NCBI RefSeq assembly: GCF_910596095.1
Contig: NC_056538.1
Coordinates: 32,267,094 to 32,331,093 of the forward strand
DNA: 64,000 nucleotides
Direction of reading: 5' to 3'
Source of the DNA: Thunnus maccoyii
Lineage: Eukaryota; Chordata; Actinopteri; Scombriformes; Scombridae
Every line of letters starts with the position of its first letter. Positions within the stretch are counted from its first letter, which is position 1. Position numbers and translations under genes: made by a program. The notes beneath the pieces were generated by a model. The model saw nothing but the letters and a program-made list of their open reading frames with translations, did no database searches and was not told where the DNA came from. Of the stretch, positions 46,687 to 59,585 are shown piece by piece.

Positions 46687-47985
46687 GTCTCCTCACTGTT
46701 CAGCCTCTGTTCACCCAGTCAGCAGCTTTCAGACAAACTTCTCTACTTTATTCAATAGAAAACATGAACATCCTACGCTGAACAGCCTGAAATACAGTCC
46801 TGTATGTGATCGGCTTCAGAGGAGAACGTGCTGAAACTTTGACCAAGCAGAGTGTCGTTTCTGTTCATCTTTTTACAAACAGGGAGAGAAAAAGGAAGTG
46901 GTTCTAGGTGTCACTCATATGTGTGACGGACTCAGTGGTTTGACCTGTTATGTTTTAAATGTAAAACAGCTCACAGAACTCAGACAGGAAATGGGTCTGT
47001 ACACAGATATGTGACCACTAAATATTTCCTTATATGCACAAACTAAAAGTCACACTTCCCATACAAGCAAATACAGTAAAACTATGTTTCTGTCATTGTG
47101 ATAATTATTACTCAGCAGCACTGTGAGATGTTTTCATTCTTCCTCACAGATTCAGTTAGAATCCAAAAGATATTGTATATCTCCAGGTTTCTTAAGATTT
47201 GATTATGATCATTTAGTCAGTTATGATCTTTGGTTAGTGGAGAAATTAGTCCATTTTTTGTGTGAGCCAGTGATCACACTAACTTGGAACAAGCCACTGG
47301 TTTATTAAGACTAAAAAAAACAAATCATATGAACAGAGAGCCTACATGCAAGACTGCCCTCGACGGAGCATAGAGCGTGTTGATTGGCTTAGCCATAAAC
47401 ACTTCTACAGGTACGGTGGCTCATAATGAACAAACAGAACAATCATCTAACCAAATGATCTACAGTAAGTGAGAGAGTTTCCACTGTTCAAATTAAATTT
47501 AATTAATTTTGTGCTCTCAACTGATAATTGCAAAATTCAGTGATTTGGATCTCACTTTCAAAAATTTCATTAGCATTTACTTGCTCCACCACCTGTGATT
47601 ATAAATTCAACCCACAGGAAGCTTTCAGATTGTCGCAACATCAAACCATTTACTGGCAGTCAGTCACAGCTCCAAACTATCACTAAACTATGTGTTGTGC
47701 GTCACACTCACTAATGAACAGGCTATGCATGTGACACTAATCCCTGAAATCCTAGTTGTCAGTTGATTCTTGTTTGTTAAAAGTATTTATTTGGTCAAAG
47801 CTGTTTTCTAGCCTGGAACAGTATTAAAGCTGCATCAGTTAGGATGATGTCAAACTTTACTTATTGACTAAAAGTGATCTTGTGGCTGCATAAAATCATC
47901 AATAATGATTTCTAATTTAATACAAAACATATTTTTGCACAATATTAAATCCAATACTAACATGTCAGATGGTGAAACAGCTCAT

Positions 47986-48034
47986 CATGAGAGACTCCGA
48001 GCAGCATCACCAACAGTCCAACCACAGCTTCCAT
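47986..48034 (-). pseudogene. Orphan signal exon with lost splice donor (C')
   Basis: Third copy of the leader exon with ATGAGC replacing the GTGAGC donor, 1.3 kb upstream (minus strand) of the signal exon of gene C. Confidence 0.75.
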
Positions 48035-48409
48035 GTCTCCTCACTGTTCAGCCTCTGTTCACCCAGTCAGCAGCTTTCAGACAAACTTCTCTACTTTATT
48101 CAATAGAAAACATGAACATCCTACACTGAACAGCCTGAAATGTCTTCTGTTAGAGACCACCCTCAGAGAAGAAGTTGTTGAAGAAGTTGTTGAATTCAGT
48201 CACAGGTTTTATAGGTGGAGAGATGGAAAGGAAGTGAAACTTGACATGGTCACTATTTACAAGAAAGAAAACCACACCCTCTTCCTCCTGTGATCTTTGT
48301 ATTGTTGTGACTTCCTCGTCTCCTCTATCTTTCTTGTACTACTCAACAGTCACAGACATATAATGAAGCCTATGACAAACAAAACTCTAATACTATACTT
48401 CACACTAAC

Positions 48410-49900
48410 ATTACATTTCATTTAGCAGACGCTTTTATCCAAAGTGACGTATACATGAAGTACAATCCAAGCCACAGGTGACAGTGATGCTTCATGTCAG
48501 TCATGCAGTACCAACCTAGCAGCTGTTGTCTGCTGCGTTTCAGTTGCCTTCCATGATGCTCAAAATACTTAAGACACAAACTGCAAAACAAGTGATTGAT
48601 CAGTCTTTTAATACACAGAAAAATACTTATTGATTCAATAAATGAGGCTGTATTCTACCATCAAACTGGGGTTTTAGAATGACAGCTGGTAGTTCAACAT
48701 GTAAACTGTCTATTTGTGCTCATGGGGAAAAGATTAAAGGTCAGTTTAGCACAACTATGTGCTGAATTTGAAATGTATTATCCTCACTGCAATGTAAATC
48801 ATTGACTCCTTTAAACTGTAAAATTTCACCTTTCAAAACTTTTTTGAAGGTGTTGGTTTATGTGATGTTTGGTTTGACTGATGGTTGTTGTTTCAAACTA
48901 ACCACAGGTCCAGTTCCTCATTTATCACAGAAACACTGACGTGTCCTGCTGGTCCAGTGGTCAAAAGCTTGTTTGAAGTTCACCACTTAACTCTGTCATG
49001 TCATCCTGTCTCTCTCTCTCTCTTTGTGTTTCTCAGTAGATTCTGTCACTCTCAGTTTTCATGTACAACAACCAGAGTGTGGACTTCAACCAGAAAACAG
49101 AGTCAGTGGCCTTAACGGGCCCCCTGTTGACGTCAGCTGATCAAACTTGATCTTAAAATATTTATTTTACAATGTGTTGATAAATTCTATGCATATTAAA
49201 ATTATTGGTCACCAAAGCATTTATTCAATCAGAAACTTACATGCTCAGCATTGAAGAATGGGCAGGAGCCACCAGTTTAGGTTTTATAGTTGTATAATGT
49301 TGGCATAGTAGGTAGCATCACATGACTGTGTCACGACATAAAATGACCAGCTTTTTTAATAGGTAAAAAAATAAATGTTTGATAGTGGTTCAGTCTGACC
49401 TTTCAGAGTTCAAGTACAGCAGTCGAACGTCTTTGGATCAAAAGCAGAATGACTGCTGAACAATTTGATCCCCATAAAAAAAAATGGCTTTTTGATCAGA
49501 TGGCAAAAAGATGGCAGATTGTTGGAGCAGCTTTATTATCCTGCCTTTATGCTGTCAGAAGTTCAACTGTCTTTTAAGAAGTGGGCTCAACTAAAAGATT
49601 ATCTCAGGTGGTTGTTTTTAGAACACTACAACTATCATGGGCCATAAACACTTATTTTATGGCAGTGTGAATCAGCTGAATGGCATGTCATGGCTGTCGA
49701 CCTTTAACCCCAAACTCTCACACCAAACCAATCATGTAACCTCTATCTTTGATTAAACCCACAACAAGTAAACAGCAAAACTGCTCAGGTCAAATTAAAG
49801 TACATAGTGTCATTTTAAATTCAAAGAAGAAGAAGAAGAAGAAAATAGCACACACTAGTTGGTAAAACTCAACCGAAGTTAAAAAGCATTTTAATAAAGA
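48410..49900. repeat. Duplicated intergenic block between genes C and D
   Basis: Counterpart of 29,071-30,600 and 39,185-40,710, somewhat more diverged. It contains the 'tttagcagacgcttttatcc' repeat, a CT tract near 49,012 and a GAA microsatellite near 49,825. No gene is recognised; the open frames are not splice-supported. Confidence 0.65.
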
Positions 49901-50058
49901 AATAAAATGTGATGAAGAATAACAGCAATGAAGAAGAACAACACTGAAATGAACAAAACTAACACTAAGTTAGATTAAATTAAATTTGGTATAATTCATG
50001 AAAGATATTTTCTAAGAAGTCTTTTATATAAAAATGTAAATACGCTGAACACTGCGTA

Positions 50059-52994
50059 TCACCTGCTTTTACGGACCTTAGCGTACACAGATTCATCTTC
50101 TGATGGTTTAACAGTTTTCCGAGGTCGCCCTGAAAAGTTGACTTGGCCGTACTCCACCTCCATCTCTGCCATCTGATGCATCTGCCTCCCCTGCCGCTGC
50201 ACGATCTTGACATCAGCACACGTCAATTCTTGGTCTTCTTCTTCTTCTGTAGAGTGGAAGGAGGAACACGTTAAACACTGCATGACTACACATACTCAGT
50301 GATAACAGCGGATTGTTAAAGAAATTCTTTGACATTTTGGGCAGCAGACCTGAAAAGACTAATAGTACTCTCCTGTTTGTACATTAAATATGAAGCGATA
50401 GCCAGGAGATGGTTAGCTTAGCTTAGCACAAAGACCGGAAACAGCTAGTCTGACTCTTTCAAAAAGTCTAAAGTTCATTAATTAACAAGATATAATATGA
50501 ATTACTGAACTTTAGAGGTGCTGGTAGGCAGATTTTTGTACCTTCATATGGAGCCAGGCTAGCTGTATCCCCGTTTCCAGTCTTTGTGCTAAGCTAAGCT
50601 AACTGGCTGCTAGCTTCACATTTAACAAACATATAAGAGTGGTATCGATCTTCTCCTCTAACTCTGAGAAAGAAAGATAATTAGTGTCCCAAAATGTCAA
50701 ACTATTCCTTTAATCTATGAGTGGACAAAAAACAATCATCTTTTAATGCAGTAATGACAAAAGAAACTTTGTACCTTTAAGTTTGTTGTTTTGCTTTTTC
50801 TTGTGACTACAGACGACTGCCACCCCGACTATTAACAGAATGACCAGCGCTGAGGGGACACCAGCCACTACTGGAAAATAACATGTTTTAGTAATAAAAG
50901 ACACAAGAGAAACACAGATCTTTCCGTAAACATGTTCTTGATGAAAGGTGTTTTCATGCAGACATACATGGGAAGAAAAGAGAAAATGACATGAATGAAT
51001 CCACTGCAGCAGAGTTAGTTTTCACTTACTAATGTAAATGTACCATGAGTCATCACTGCTGTTGGTCACAGTTTGATTGTAGAGTGTGATATTAATGGAG
51101 GGTTTATGTCCTTACCTGTGATCATGATCATGGTAGGGGTTGTTGTTGGATCAACACACAGAGTGTTATTGGCTGAAAACACCCACTGCGATATGTTTGT
51201 CCCATCGGTTAAGGTGCAGTTGATGAATATGAAGCCTACGGACAAACAAATAGATCAACTGTGACTAATGTACAGTGTAATCATCAATTATCAAGTTTAC
51301 TTCTAGTTATGTTCTGTCTCACCACACGTAGGTATCTTCTCTTCTTTCGAGACATTACTGACGTGATTCCTGACAGAGCAGACCAGTAGTCCTGAGACGT
51401 CTTGTTTCAGAGTGATGATGTTGGTCTCATTATTTCCAGAGAGGAGCTGAGCGTCTGTCAGTGTGTGTCCATCCAGAGTCCAGCTGTACTGAGGACTGTC
51501 CCCTCCCTCAGAGGAGCAGGACACCCTCATCTCTCCCTGGGACAGACACTCAGAGTCCAGCAGGACAGAGGACACAGGAGCTGAGAGAAACACACTCATA
51601 TGACTTTTTAATGTGGCCATAAACATATTCAGTGTTTACAATGTAAATTCATATACAGAAGTACAGAATTAAATGCTTCAGTACATGTAATGCTATAGTT
51701 ACAGTATGTGTGAGTGGCACATTGAGTATTTCATGTGAAATGTTTGTTTACAAATGTGGAAAGAGTATTTGTATAGTAGTATGTGTATTTGTGTGTATTT
51801 ACCTAGTTTCATTTTCCAAAATCATTTGTATTTTGAATTTTGAATCTGCAATTCAAATTATGTAGCTGTTGGTTTATTGTGAATAATAGAAATGAAATTA
51901 TAAGATTAATAATAGCAAAAGTAGTTATTTACCTTGAATAGACAACTGAAGAGTCCGCTGTTCTGATACATGTCCATTTGAATCAAAGATTTGAAGGGTA
52001 TATTCAGCACGATCAGTCCTGATCAGGTCATTTATCCTAAATGTTCCATTACTGGGAGTAAAGACGGATCTGTCCTTCATCAGATTATACACAATCTTAT
52101 CCTTTCTCCCGTCAAGTATTTTTAAGGTTTTGTTTTTATACCATTGGTATCTAAATATTTCTGAGGCGTTGTCCATCAGCTGGAGCACCACAGTTCCTCC
52201 CAGAGCTCCATAACACTGAGCTCCATCCTGTCTGCCATCACAGAGGGTTTCAATACCTGGAAATATAGAAAAATACAGTGAAAGAAATGTTATCACAGTT
52301 GAGGTCATTGCATTTCTACTAAATTAACAACTGTGACAATGTTTTATGCAGGTGCAAATATTCATGTTTTAAAACAGAAACAACTCTGTCTCTCTCAGAG
52401 CACAGTTAGCATTACATGTCAATGTGTCACTGTAGTACATTTAGGCATTTGGTTTAATCTAGCTTTACTAATTAACCTCACCTGGTTATTACAAAGTCAT
52501 GCTGTGTTTTCCTTCACCCCTACACATCTTTATATCTGAAGTTTTCCAAAGATACCAAATCATATGTTGGAAGTTCAACTCACAGTAATTTCTACGGTGT
52601 TTCCAATAAAATAAGTTAGTATAAGAATCATAAGTGTATTTGTTTTTTTACGTCAGAAAAAAAACGTAAAGAATGGGAGAAAAATTAAATATCTGAAGAG
52701 AAGAAGTCCTTACATCCTTAAAGTATAATGTAATACATTCATCTGTAGTGGATACTAACTAATATTTTCTGTACATGCACACTGATGTGAAATTTATTCA
52801 TTTTGATCTTTTGAGCTGCATAACACGTCACTGAAGAACTACTCACTATACTTGATCCTACTTGATAAAAAGTCACAGTTGCACAACATGTTACTCACAT
52901 AACAATAAATTCAATATTAAAATGTCAAATAGTGAAACAGCTCACCATGAGAGACGCCGAGCAGCATCACCAACAGTCCAACCACAGCTTCCAT
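50059..52994 (-). CDS. CD2/SLAM-family-like receptor D with ITIM-type tail (344 aa)
   Basis: Exons: signal 52,946-52,994; V 51,933-52,256; C2 51,323-51,580; stalk 51,116-51,235; membrane 50,775-50,870; tail 50,059-50,246. All five introns are phase 1 with GT-AG ends. Leader 1-16. V domain 17-124 has Trp55 and no F-strand Cys. C2 domain 125-210 has Cys136, 146, 192 and 210. Stalk 211-250 has two Cys and a Thr-rich end (PTTTPT). The membrane segment (about 251-273) has no charged residue. The tail (283-344) has V313-E-Y315-G-Q-V318 and S335-V-Y337-A-K-V340, both fitting the ITIM consensus, and Cys292 where an LxYxxV tyrosine is expected. This is the only gene here with ectodomain and ITIM tail clearly together. 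An inhibitory role is inferred. No classical SLAM TxYxxV/I switch motif is seen. Confidence 0.88.
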
Positions 52995-53561
52995 GTCTCC
53001 TCACTGTTCAGCCTCTGTTGACCCAGTCAGCAGCTTTCAGACAACCTTCTCTACTTTATTAAATAGAAAACATGAACATCCTACATTGAACAGCCTGAAA
53101 TACAGTCCTGTATGTGATCGGCTTCAGAGGAGAACATGCGGAAACTTTGACCAAGCAGAGTGTTGTTTCTTATTTTTATAGACGGAGAGAGAAAAAGGAA
53201 GTGGTTCTAGGTGTCACTCATATGTGTGATGGACTCAGTGGTTTGACCTGTTATGTTTTCAATGCAAAACCGCTCACAGAACTGATATATTGTGTATAAT
53301 TCTCATCTCTAAATCAATTATAACAAGTCAAATTTGAACCCACTGACAGGTCATTATTACAACAGCAAGTTGAGCTCATGAAAAATCAGCAAACTGTATT
53401 TTAAATTCAGGTGAAGACAATGAAGTCTCCAGTCATGAAAAAGGCATAGTGCAATATATGCAAAGTGCAAGACATATATTGTATCTGAATGATAGAGAAT
53501 AATATTCAGTCCAACTTAAAAGCTTCATAAGAAAATTAAGGATCCTCTCTCTCTCTCTCTC

Positions 53562-53785
53562 CTCTGATCTATTTTTGCTGATCTCAGCAGAGTTTTATGA
53601 ATACAGACCTATCCATAAATAATGGTGATGCCTCTGTAAACCAGCAGAGGGAAACCTCACACCTACTTATACTAGTGATGAGACTGGGGGGTTTATTCAG
53701 TTCTCAGCAGGCATTAAAGGTACAATCTGTAATAAAAATGTCAACAAAAGGGCAGCTCACCTACATTTCAAACACAAAACTTGTT
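53562..53785. repeat. Fragment of the inter-gene module beside gene D
   Basis: Matches 23,757-23,975 and its B and C counterparts, joined directly to the gene D 5' flank after a CT tract. It marks another recombination joint at the edge of the array. Confidence 0.65.
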
Positions 53786-53944
53786 ATATTTTTAATTCTG
53801 ATCAGACAGAAACAAACAAAAATATTAAAGCTCTCAAGCAGCTTTGGTCGGGACCTCGCACTCTGGCCTGTCGGGATCAGATCATTTTGCTTTTTAAAAA
53901 TGAGGGATATTTCTTACAAGTTTGGTGTGCTTTTATTTTGAAAG

Positions 53945-55275
53945 TTTGATTGACAGGATGAGAATTTTCTGCTGTCTTGCTCACACCTGTGTCATCAAAA
54001 TTATGCAAGTTTTGGGCCCTTTCACTTGAATTTCAATTAGTAAATTGAAAAGTCTTGATGAGTTTGTGTGTAAAATAAATTAATTTCCTCATTTTCATCA
54101 AGTCTATTTATAGAAAAGGAAAGACTTTTAACCCACATGACCTGGTCAAAGTTTGATTGAAATGTGTACTGTCAGGTGTGTAGAGACAATAAGTAACTGC
54201 AGCTGGACAGAAAAATACTCATATATTTGAATGGAGAGTGTGAGCGAACCCACACCTTTTTGAACATTTACTGCTTCCACATAGTTTTAGATACAAACTT
54301 CATTTGAACTTTAAATGAGTCACGAGACTTTGACCTACAAATCTTGAATTTACATGTTTTTTCTATCTTTTACTGTTTTTGAGATATTAGAGTGTGAGTT
54401 TTAAAGTCTTTTCTTGCTCCTCCTGTGATTTTATAATGAGTGTGTATTGCGGAATGTTTCACAGCACTGAGGGAGTGACATCACCAGGAACAGTTGGAGA
54501 GGAGGATTTTAGAGTACGCTTCTTGTGAAATATCTTCATAAATCCCATGACTATGGCCAAATCTTACATTAAAAATTATATTTTTTAGTAGGAAATTTCA
54601 TTGAGAATCCATTGATACAGGTTTGAAAGTGGTCAGACTTATAGTTTAGATGTCAGAAGCCTCTGTTTGACACAAAGTTCATGCCCATAGATTGCCTCCC
54701 CATTGGTTTACGTTGTAAGGGTGATGTGGCACTGCAACTTTCAGGGCTTATCAAATCCAAACCGTTCAAGTTATTACAAAGTTTTAAAAAGTTTCAAACT
54801 TTTTTTCAGCATAGTGTCATAAGTCATCTATTAAAGTTTGAAGTCGATACCATTAACGCCCTCAGAGGACATGGCGTTTGTTCGGGGGCCAAAATTGGGG
54901 CAAAGTATTTTGAAAGGCTAATTGCGGACTTCCTGTTGGATTTAGGTCAGGGTTGTCAGCATATGATTTGTAGGTCTTGATGAGACGAATAATTGAGTTT
55001 TGGTTTGATCTCTCTACGACATTCCTACGGGCCATGGCTGCCATTTTAGTTACCTCGGTGGCGCTAGAGAGCTTATTTTGGCACTTTAGGGGTTAATTTT
55101 TACATTTTATCAAATTTTTCACCAGACCTGATGTGCGTGCCAAATTTGGTGAGTTTTTGAGCATGTTTAGGGGGTCAAATTTAGGGTTTAAGTGGCATAA
55201 TAATAAAGAAAGAAAGAAAGAAAGAAACACATGAAAAACAATTGTTTTACAGTAGTCTCAGTCCCTAATAAATAC
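53945..55275. mobile_element. GGGCC-type dispersed repeat, right copy
   Basis: Reverse-complement relative of 72-400 and, near its other end (55,120-55,270), of 36,272-36,436. It ends in 'cagtccctaata', the complement of a TTAGGGAC-type terminus. An AAAG microsatellite lies at about 55,206-55,227. The open frame 54,681-54,980 gives no protein I recognise. Confidence 0.6.
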
Positions 55276-55515
55276 AATTAATACAGTTAATAAAAGTTAA
55301 TGAATACATTTGTACATAAACTTTTAACAGTGCGCAATAAATAACAATAAATAAGAATCCAATAAATATAATTAGCATAATAAATACAATAAATTCAGTA
55401 AATATAGTTAATAATATATAATAAATACATTTGTACATAAATTTTAACACTGCACAATAAATAACAATAAATAAGAATCCCATAAGTATAATCAGTATAA
55501 TAAATACAATAAATG
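55262..55515. repeat. AT-rich tandem repeat, period about 121 bp, two copies
   Basis: The phrase 'aatacatttgtacataaa' starts at 55,303 and again at 55,424, and the following 'aataaataacaataaataag' also recurs. Confidence 0.8.
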
Positions 55516-55646
55516 GTATAGTGAAGGATGTGCAGGAAATTAATAACTATATTACATTTTTATATTACATTTGCAAACAAATTATATTTCCCTGCTTGCA
55601 CGTTGAATATGGCTGATGGACTTGCCTTAAACCTTTATTTCAACCT

Positions 55647-55808
55647 CTATCTTTCCTTTTTTTTTAGCTCCTCATCAAATGGCTGCCATGCAGCGTCATC
55701 AATCTCCAGAACTTCTCCACTTTCAAGAAGTACTTCAAGGATGTCCCTGCTCGTGTCCATCTCTGTCACACCAATGATAAACACGCTGACACTTGTGTCT
55801 TTTGGCGT
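55647..55808 (-). pseudogene. Unrecognised exon-like ORF, minus strand
   Basis: A good acceptor (TTTATCTCAACAG) is followed by an open frame of 53 codons to a TAG at 55,647-55,649. It contains VSVFIIGVTEMDTSRDILE and later SGEVLEIDDAAWQPFDEE, which looks like real protein rather than a random frame. I do not recognise the family. It may be the last exon of a gene, or of a transposon, whose other exons are missing. Confidence 0.4.
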
Positions 55809-55844
55809 CTGTTGAGATAAAGTAAATGTACCTTGTCACTTAAC

Positions 55845-57554
55845 CAGTGATGGAAGATGTATTCAGTAAGTAAAAGTTACCAACACAGCAATGTAAAAAT
55901 ACTCCATTACCAGTAAAAGTCCTGCATGAAAAAATCCTACTACAGTAAAAGTACATAAGTATTATGAGCTTGATGTAGTTAAAGTATTGCAGTAAAAGTA
56001 GTGGTTTGGTCCCTCTGACTGATATATTATTATATATGACATCATTAGATTATTAATAGTGAAGCATCAGTGTTAGAGCAGCATGTTACTGTTGTAGCTG
56101 CTGGAGGTGGAGCTAGTTTACACTACTTTATATACAGTTAGCTAGTTTAGTCCAGTGGTTCCCAACCTAGGGGTCGGGCCCCTCCAAAGGGTCAGCAGAT
56201 AAATCTGAGGGGTCGTGAGATGATTAATGGGAGAGGAAAGAAGAAAAAACAAAGTTCTGATACACAAATCTGTTTTCAGTTTTTGGACTTTTTCTCTAAT
56301 CTTTGATTTTTGCTGAAATATTGGATCATTTGAACATTTATTGAAATGAAAGCATGTGAGAAGTTTAGAGGGAAAAATCACTATTTGGTGGAGCTGTTAA
56401 CAACTCATAGACATGTGAAATGTGACCCCGACTACACACTGCTTTTTGTAAGACGTCAAAAGCCAAAATGAGACAGAAGCAGCTGAAACATCTAAACCCA
56501 CAGAAGAACTGTGACAACCTCTCCGAGATGCAGGAACCACTGACCTGCTAAGTACCAGAAAAACTGTGTGCAGGTGAATTAGGTTTCATTTAGGTTTCTT
56601 CTGTTTACTAAACTTTGTATGAAGTTTAATGAATAAATAAAAATAAATAATAAATAAGAACTAGAACAACTGCCTGCTGAGATTTTGCTTCACTAAACGC
56701 AACAGAAACAGACTCAGAGTGTAAAAAACATGGCGCATCTCCTTGAGAGTGTCTGGGATTCAGTGTGGACTGATACATTTAATAAAATGGAAGCATATCT
56801 CTTCCTTGAGAAAATACTTTCTATGTGAATCAGCCACAGCTTCTCTCTTTCCAGCCCACCAGCACTGTCACATCCTTACAAGTCAAATTGTTGAACTTTT
56901 TCTAAATGTAATAATATAAATCCGTAATTTTCCTTTGTATACTTAAAAATTGTAAAAAAAACAACAACAAAAAAATTTAAAAAAAAAGAGGAAAGAACAT
57001 TATGGCATCTACTGTATTCTAAAGTTGTGTTTAAAAATGAAAAAACAGGAACAACAATGTACCTCAATCTTAGCGTAGTTGGTGGTTTCCATAATCAGTG
57101 GTGCAGGAGCTTGTCGGTGAATCGGCTGCTGCATCAGTGTGAAATAATTTATCAGTTTATGTAAATGTAGCTCTGGTTGACAATTTATTGATTTATTTAG
57201 CAGTGAAACAGGAAACACCACTTCATTTAGTTAATTACATTTAATTTCAGTTGTTTTGTTAAATTTGTTATATTACATGTTATTGTATGTGTTTGTTATA
57301 ATTATACTGTATGTGTAATATTTTTTTTAAAAGAAATTGTCATTGTTTACTTCAATCCTTTATTTATTCATGTATTTATTTATGTTTGATTTGCTTAAAT
57401 GTTTTTTTGTGTTTTGAGCACTTTACTACTTTTTAATACTTATGTACTTTTACTGTAGTAGGATTTTTCATGCAGGACTTTTACTTGTAATGTAGTATTT
57501 TTACATTGCTGTACTTTGACTGAAGTAAAGATCTGAGTACTTCTTCCAGCACTG
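55845..57554. mobile_element. hAT-like non-autonomous element with long TIRs (1.7 kb)
   Basis: The left end CAGTGATGGAAGATGTA and right end (reverse complement CAGTGCTGGAAGAAGTA) continue as imperfect inverted repeats of about 110 bp, sharing 'tactccattac'/'tactacattac' and 'agtaaaagtcctgcatga'. Inside is the familiar 'gtggttcccaacct' and 'gaggggtcgtgagatgatt' block. Flanks (cacttaac and tttcattac) do not give a clean 8-bp target duplication. No transposase frame is seen. Confidence 0.75.
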
Positions 57555-59585
57555 TTTCATTACGGTTACATGAGATTTCATTTGTGACATGTTTTCATCA
57601 CACCTGCAGGATAATCATCCTCCTCCTCCTCCTCTGCTCTCCATCAGGACTGGAATCAATTTTCAATCAAGCAGGAATAAAAAAAGAAGGCACAGACACA
57701 GTGTGTTTTTTGAGGAGATGCCTGGGATGTTGGTTTTAATAACTTAGAAAACATTTATGTTACAGCGATACTACAGTAACAGTACAACAGAGAAATGGAA
57801 GGAGCCTGTCTGAATCCAGATTAGTTGGGCTGAACATTTGAAAACCAGCAGGATCTGCTGCAGCGGCTGCTTTCAAACAGCCGACACAGACGCTCATCAG
57901 CTTCAGTGGAATGATTTTGGGCTGGTGGCATAAACACACATTAAACTCACTGTCCCAAATGCTGTCTGATGATTTTCCATCACGATAAGAGGGGGGGAAA
58001 AAAAGTCTTGGGTAAAAAACTGATTATAAAAAATTGAAGTGAAATCCTCCAAGATTGTTAAAACGCTGCCCTCGCAGTTCTGCATGAAGGGGATTTTCCA
58101 CACACATGCTGCTTCACATCTACACACATCTCCACTGGAAATGCATTAGAAGGTAAAACAGGTGATGAAACACAGTCCAAAACAGCATTTTATCTCATCT
58201 GATTGGTGGCTTTTCACAACATCTGCAGGAAAAGTACCTGGAAAAAAAACAGGAAACTCCATCAAACCCACATTTATCTGACTGCCAGAGAGCACCAGTA
58301 CCAGACAGTACCAAAAACCAGTAATCACAATTATTGATTCAACCATTTCTTCTTATTTAGGTGCTTTTTTTTTTTTTTTTTTTTGGCAAACTGAGCGCTT
58401 CTTCAACACAAATCCTGAAACCAAAGAAAAAGTAGTGATTTTTCAAAAAAGCAGAAAAAAAAATCATTTTCTGAGTTTGTTCGTCAATGTAAACTCGAAG
58501 AGTTTGATTTCAAAATGGAATAAAAGCAGAAAAAAAAATAAACTTTTATATTCTGTGAGAAGAGACAGAAACTAACATCAGTCTGACCCCTGAGAGACTT
58601 TATATTACAGCTCCCTTTATTTTAGACTCATTTCCTGCAGTAGTTTGCTGGTATGTAACGCTTCATTTTCCATAGAGGTGCAATCTGGTACAAATAAGAA
58701 AAACACAAGTGTTATACTGTCATTATATTTTGGTTCATATGTAGTTGTTAATTTGCAAAAATTCTTAATAAATTAGACACTTGACGATTCTTTAACTGAC
58801 AGAAAACACTCAGTTTTCAGTGTAGTTTTGTGTGTTTTTAAGAAACAAGCTAATATGCAGATGACACGCAAAACTACACATTGAAAACTCAAATATAAAC
58901 CAACTTTTTTTCCCTGTTTTTTCTAATAATTTGTACCAAACTACACCGTCCTCTGTAAAATGTTCTAAAAATGAACTACCTGCAAATTACTGTACAAATT
59001 TCCAGGAAATTAGTATAAAATTAAAGGTCCTGTGAAATTAAGTGTTACCACCACTTCTTAAAGGTTTTGAATTACTGGTTTTGTTCAGGAGTTTGTGGGT
59101 TTTTTTGACACATCTCAAGATCAAGAAGAAAACTGATTTTTTTTGGAATATTAGATGGTTGCGTTGTGTTTTATGTATTTCTTGCACCTGGAACGCTTCA
59201 GTTTGGTTTCTGTTTGTAACTTGGGGGGGAAGGTCATTTAAAATATACTTTTTTATGTTTTTGGGAGACGTCAGCTGAGAGCATTTGTTGCTAGTTAAAA
59301 TATACAGTATGTGTCCTCTTATGCTAAAATGATTTAAAAACAGAGATTCAAACACTTTCGTCTCTTATTCGACACATCAAATGTGAATCCAAAGAAATTC
59401 TGGAAAAATCTCCTGAATCATCAGATCAGGATCAGAGCTGCAGACAGATCAAGAGTTTGGATATCATCGCTTTCAGCTTCAAAAGAAACTTTTTTTTACT
59501 GACAGAAAGAAATAAAAGAAAAGAGCTGCAGGGGAATCAGAGCAAACATCTGTTGTTGTCAGATAGACGTATCCATGCTAACACC
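57555..59585. other. 2-kb stretch without a recognised gene
   Basis: Contains a TCC run near 57,620 and a T18 tract near 58,367. Only short, unsupported frames are seen on both strands. Confidence 0.5.

Noticed and set aside
55262-55515. CRISPR-like repeated sequence
   Set aside because: Only two long AT-rich direct copies, with no short repeat/spacer pattern; the genome is eukaryotic.
57903-58346. Minus-strand frames of 66-74 codons
   Set aside because: No splice sites, leader or conserved motif support them.
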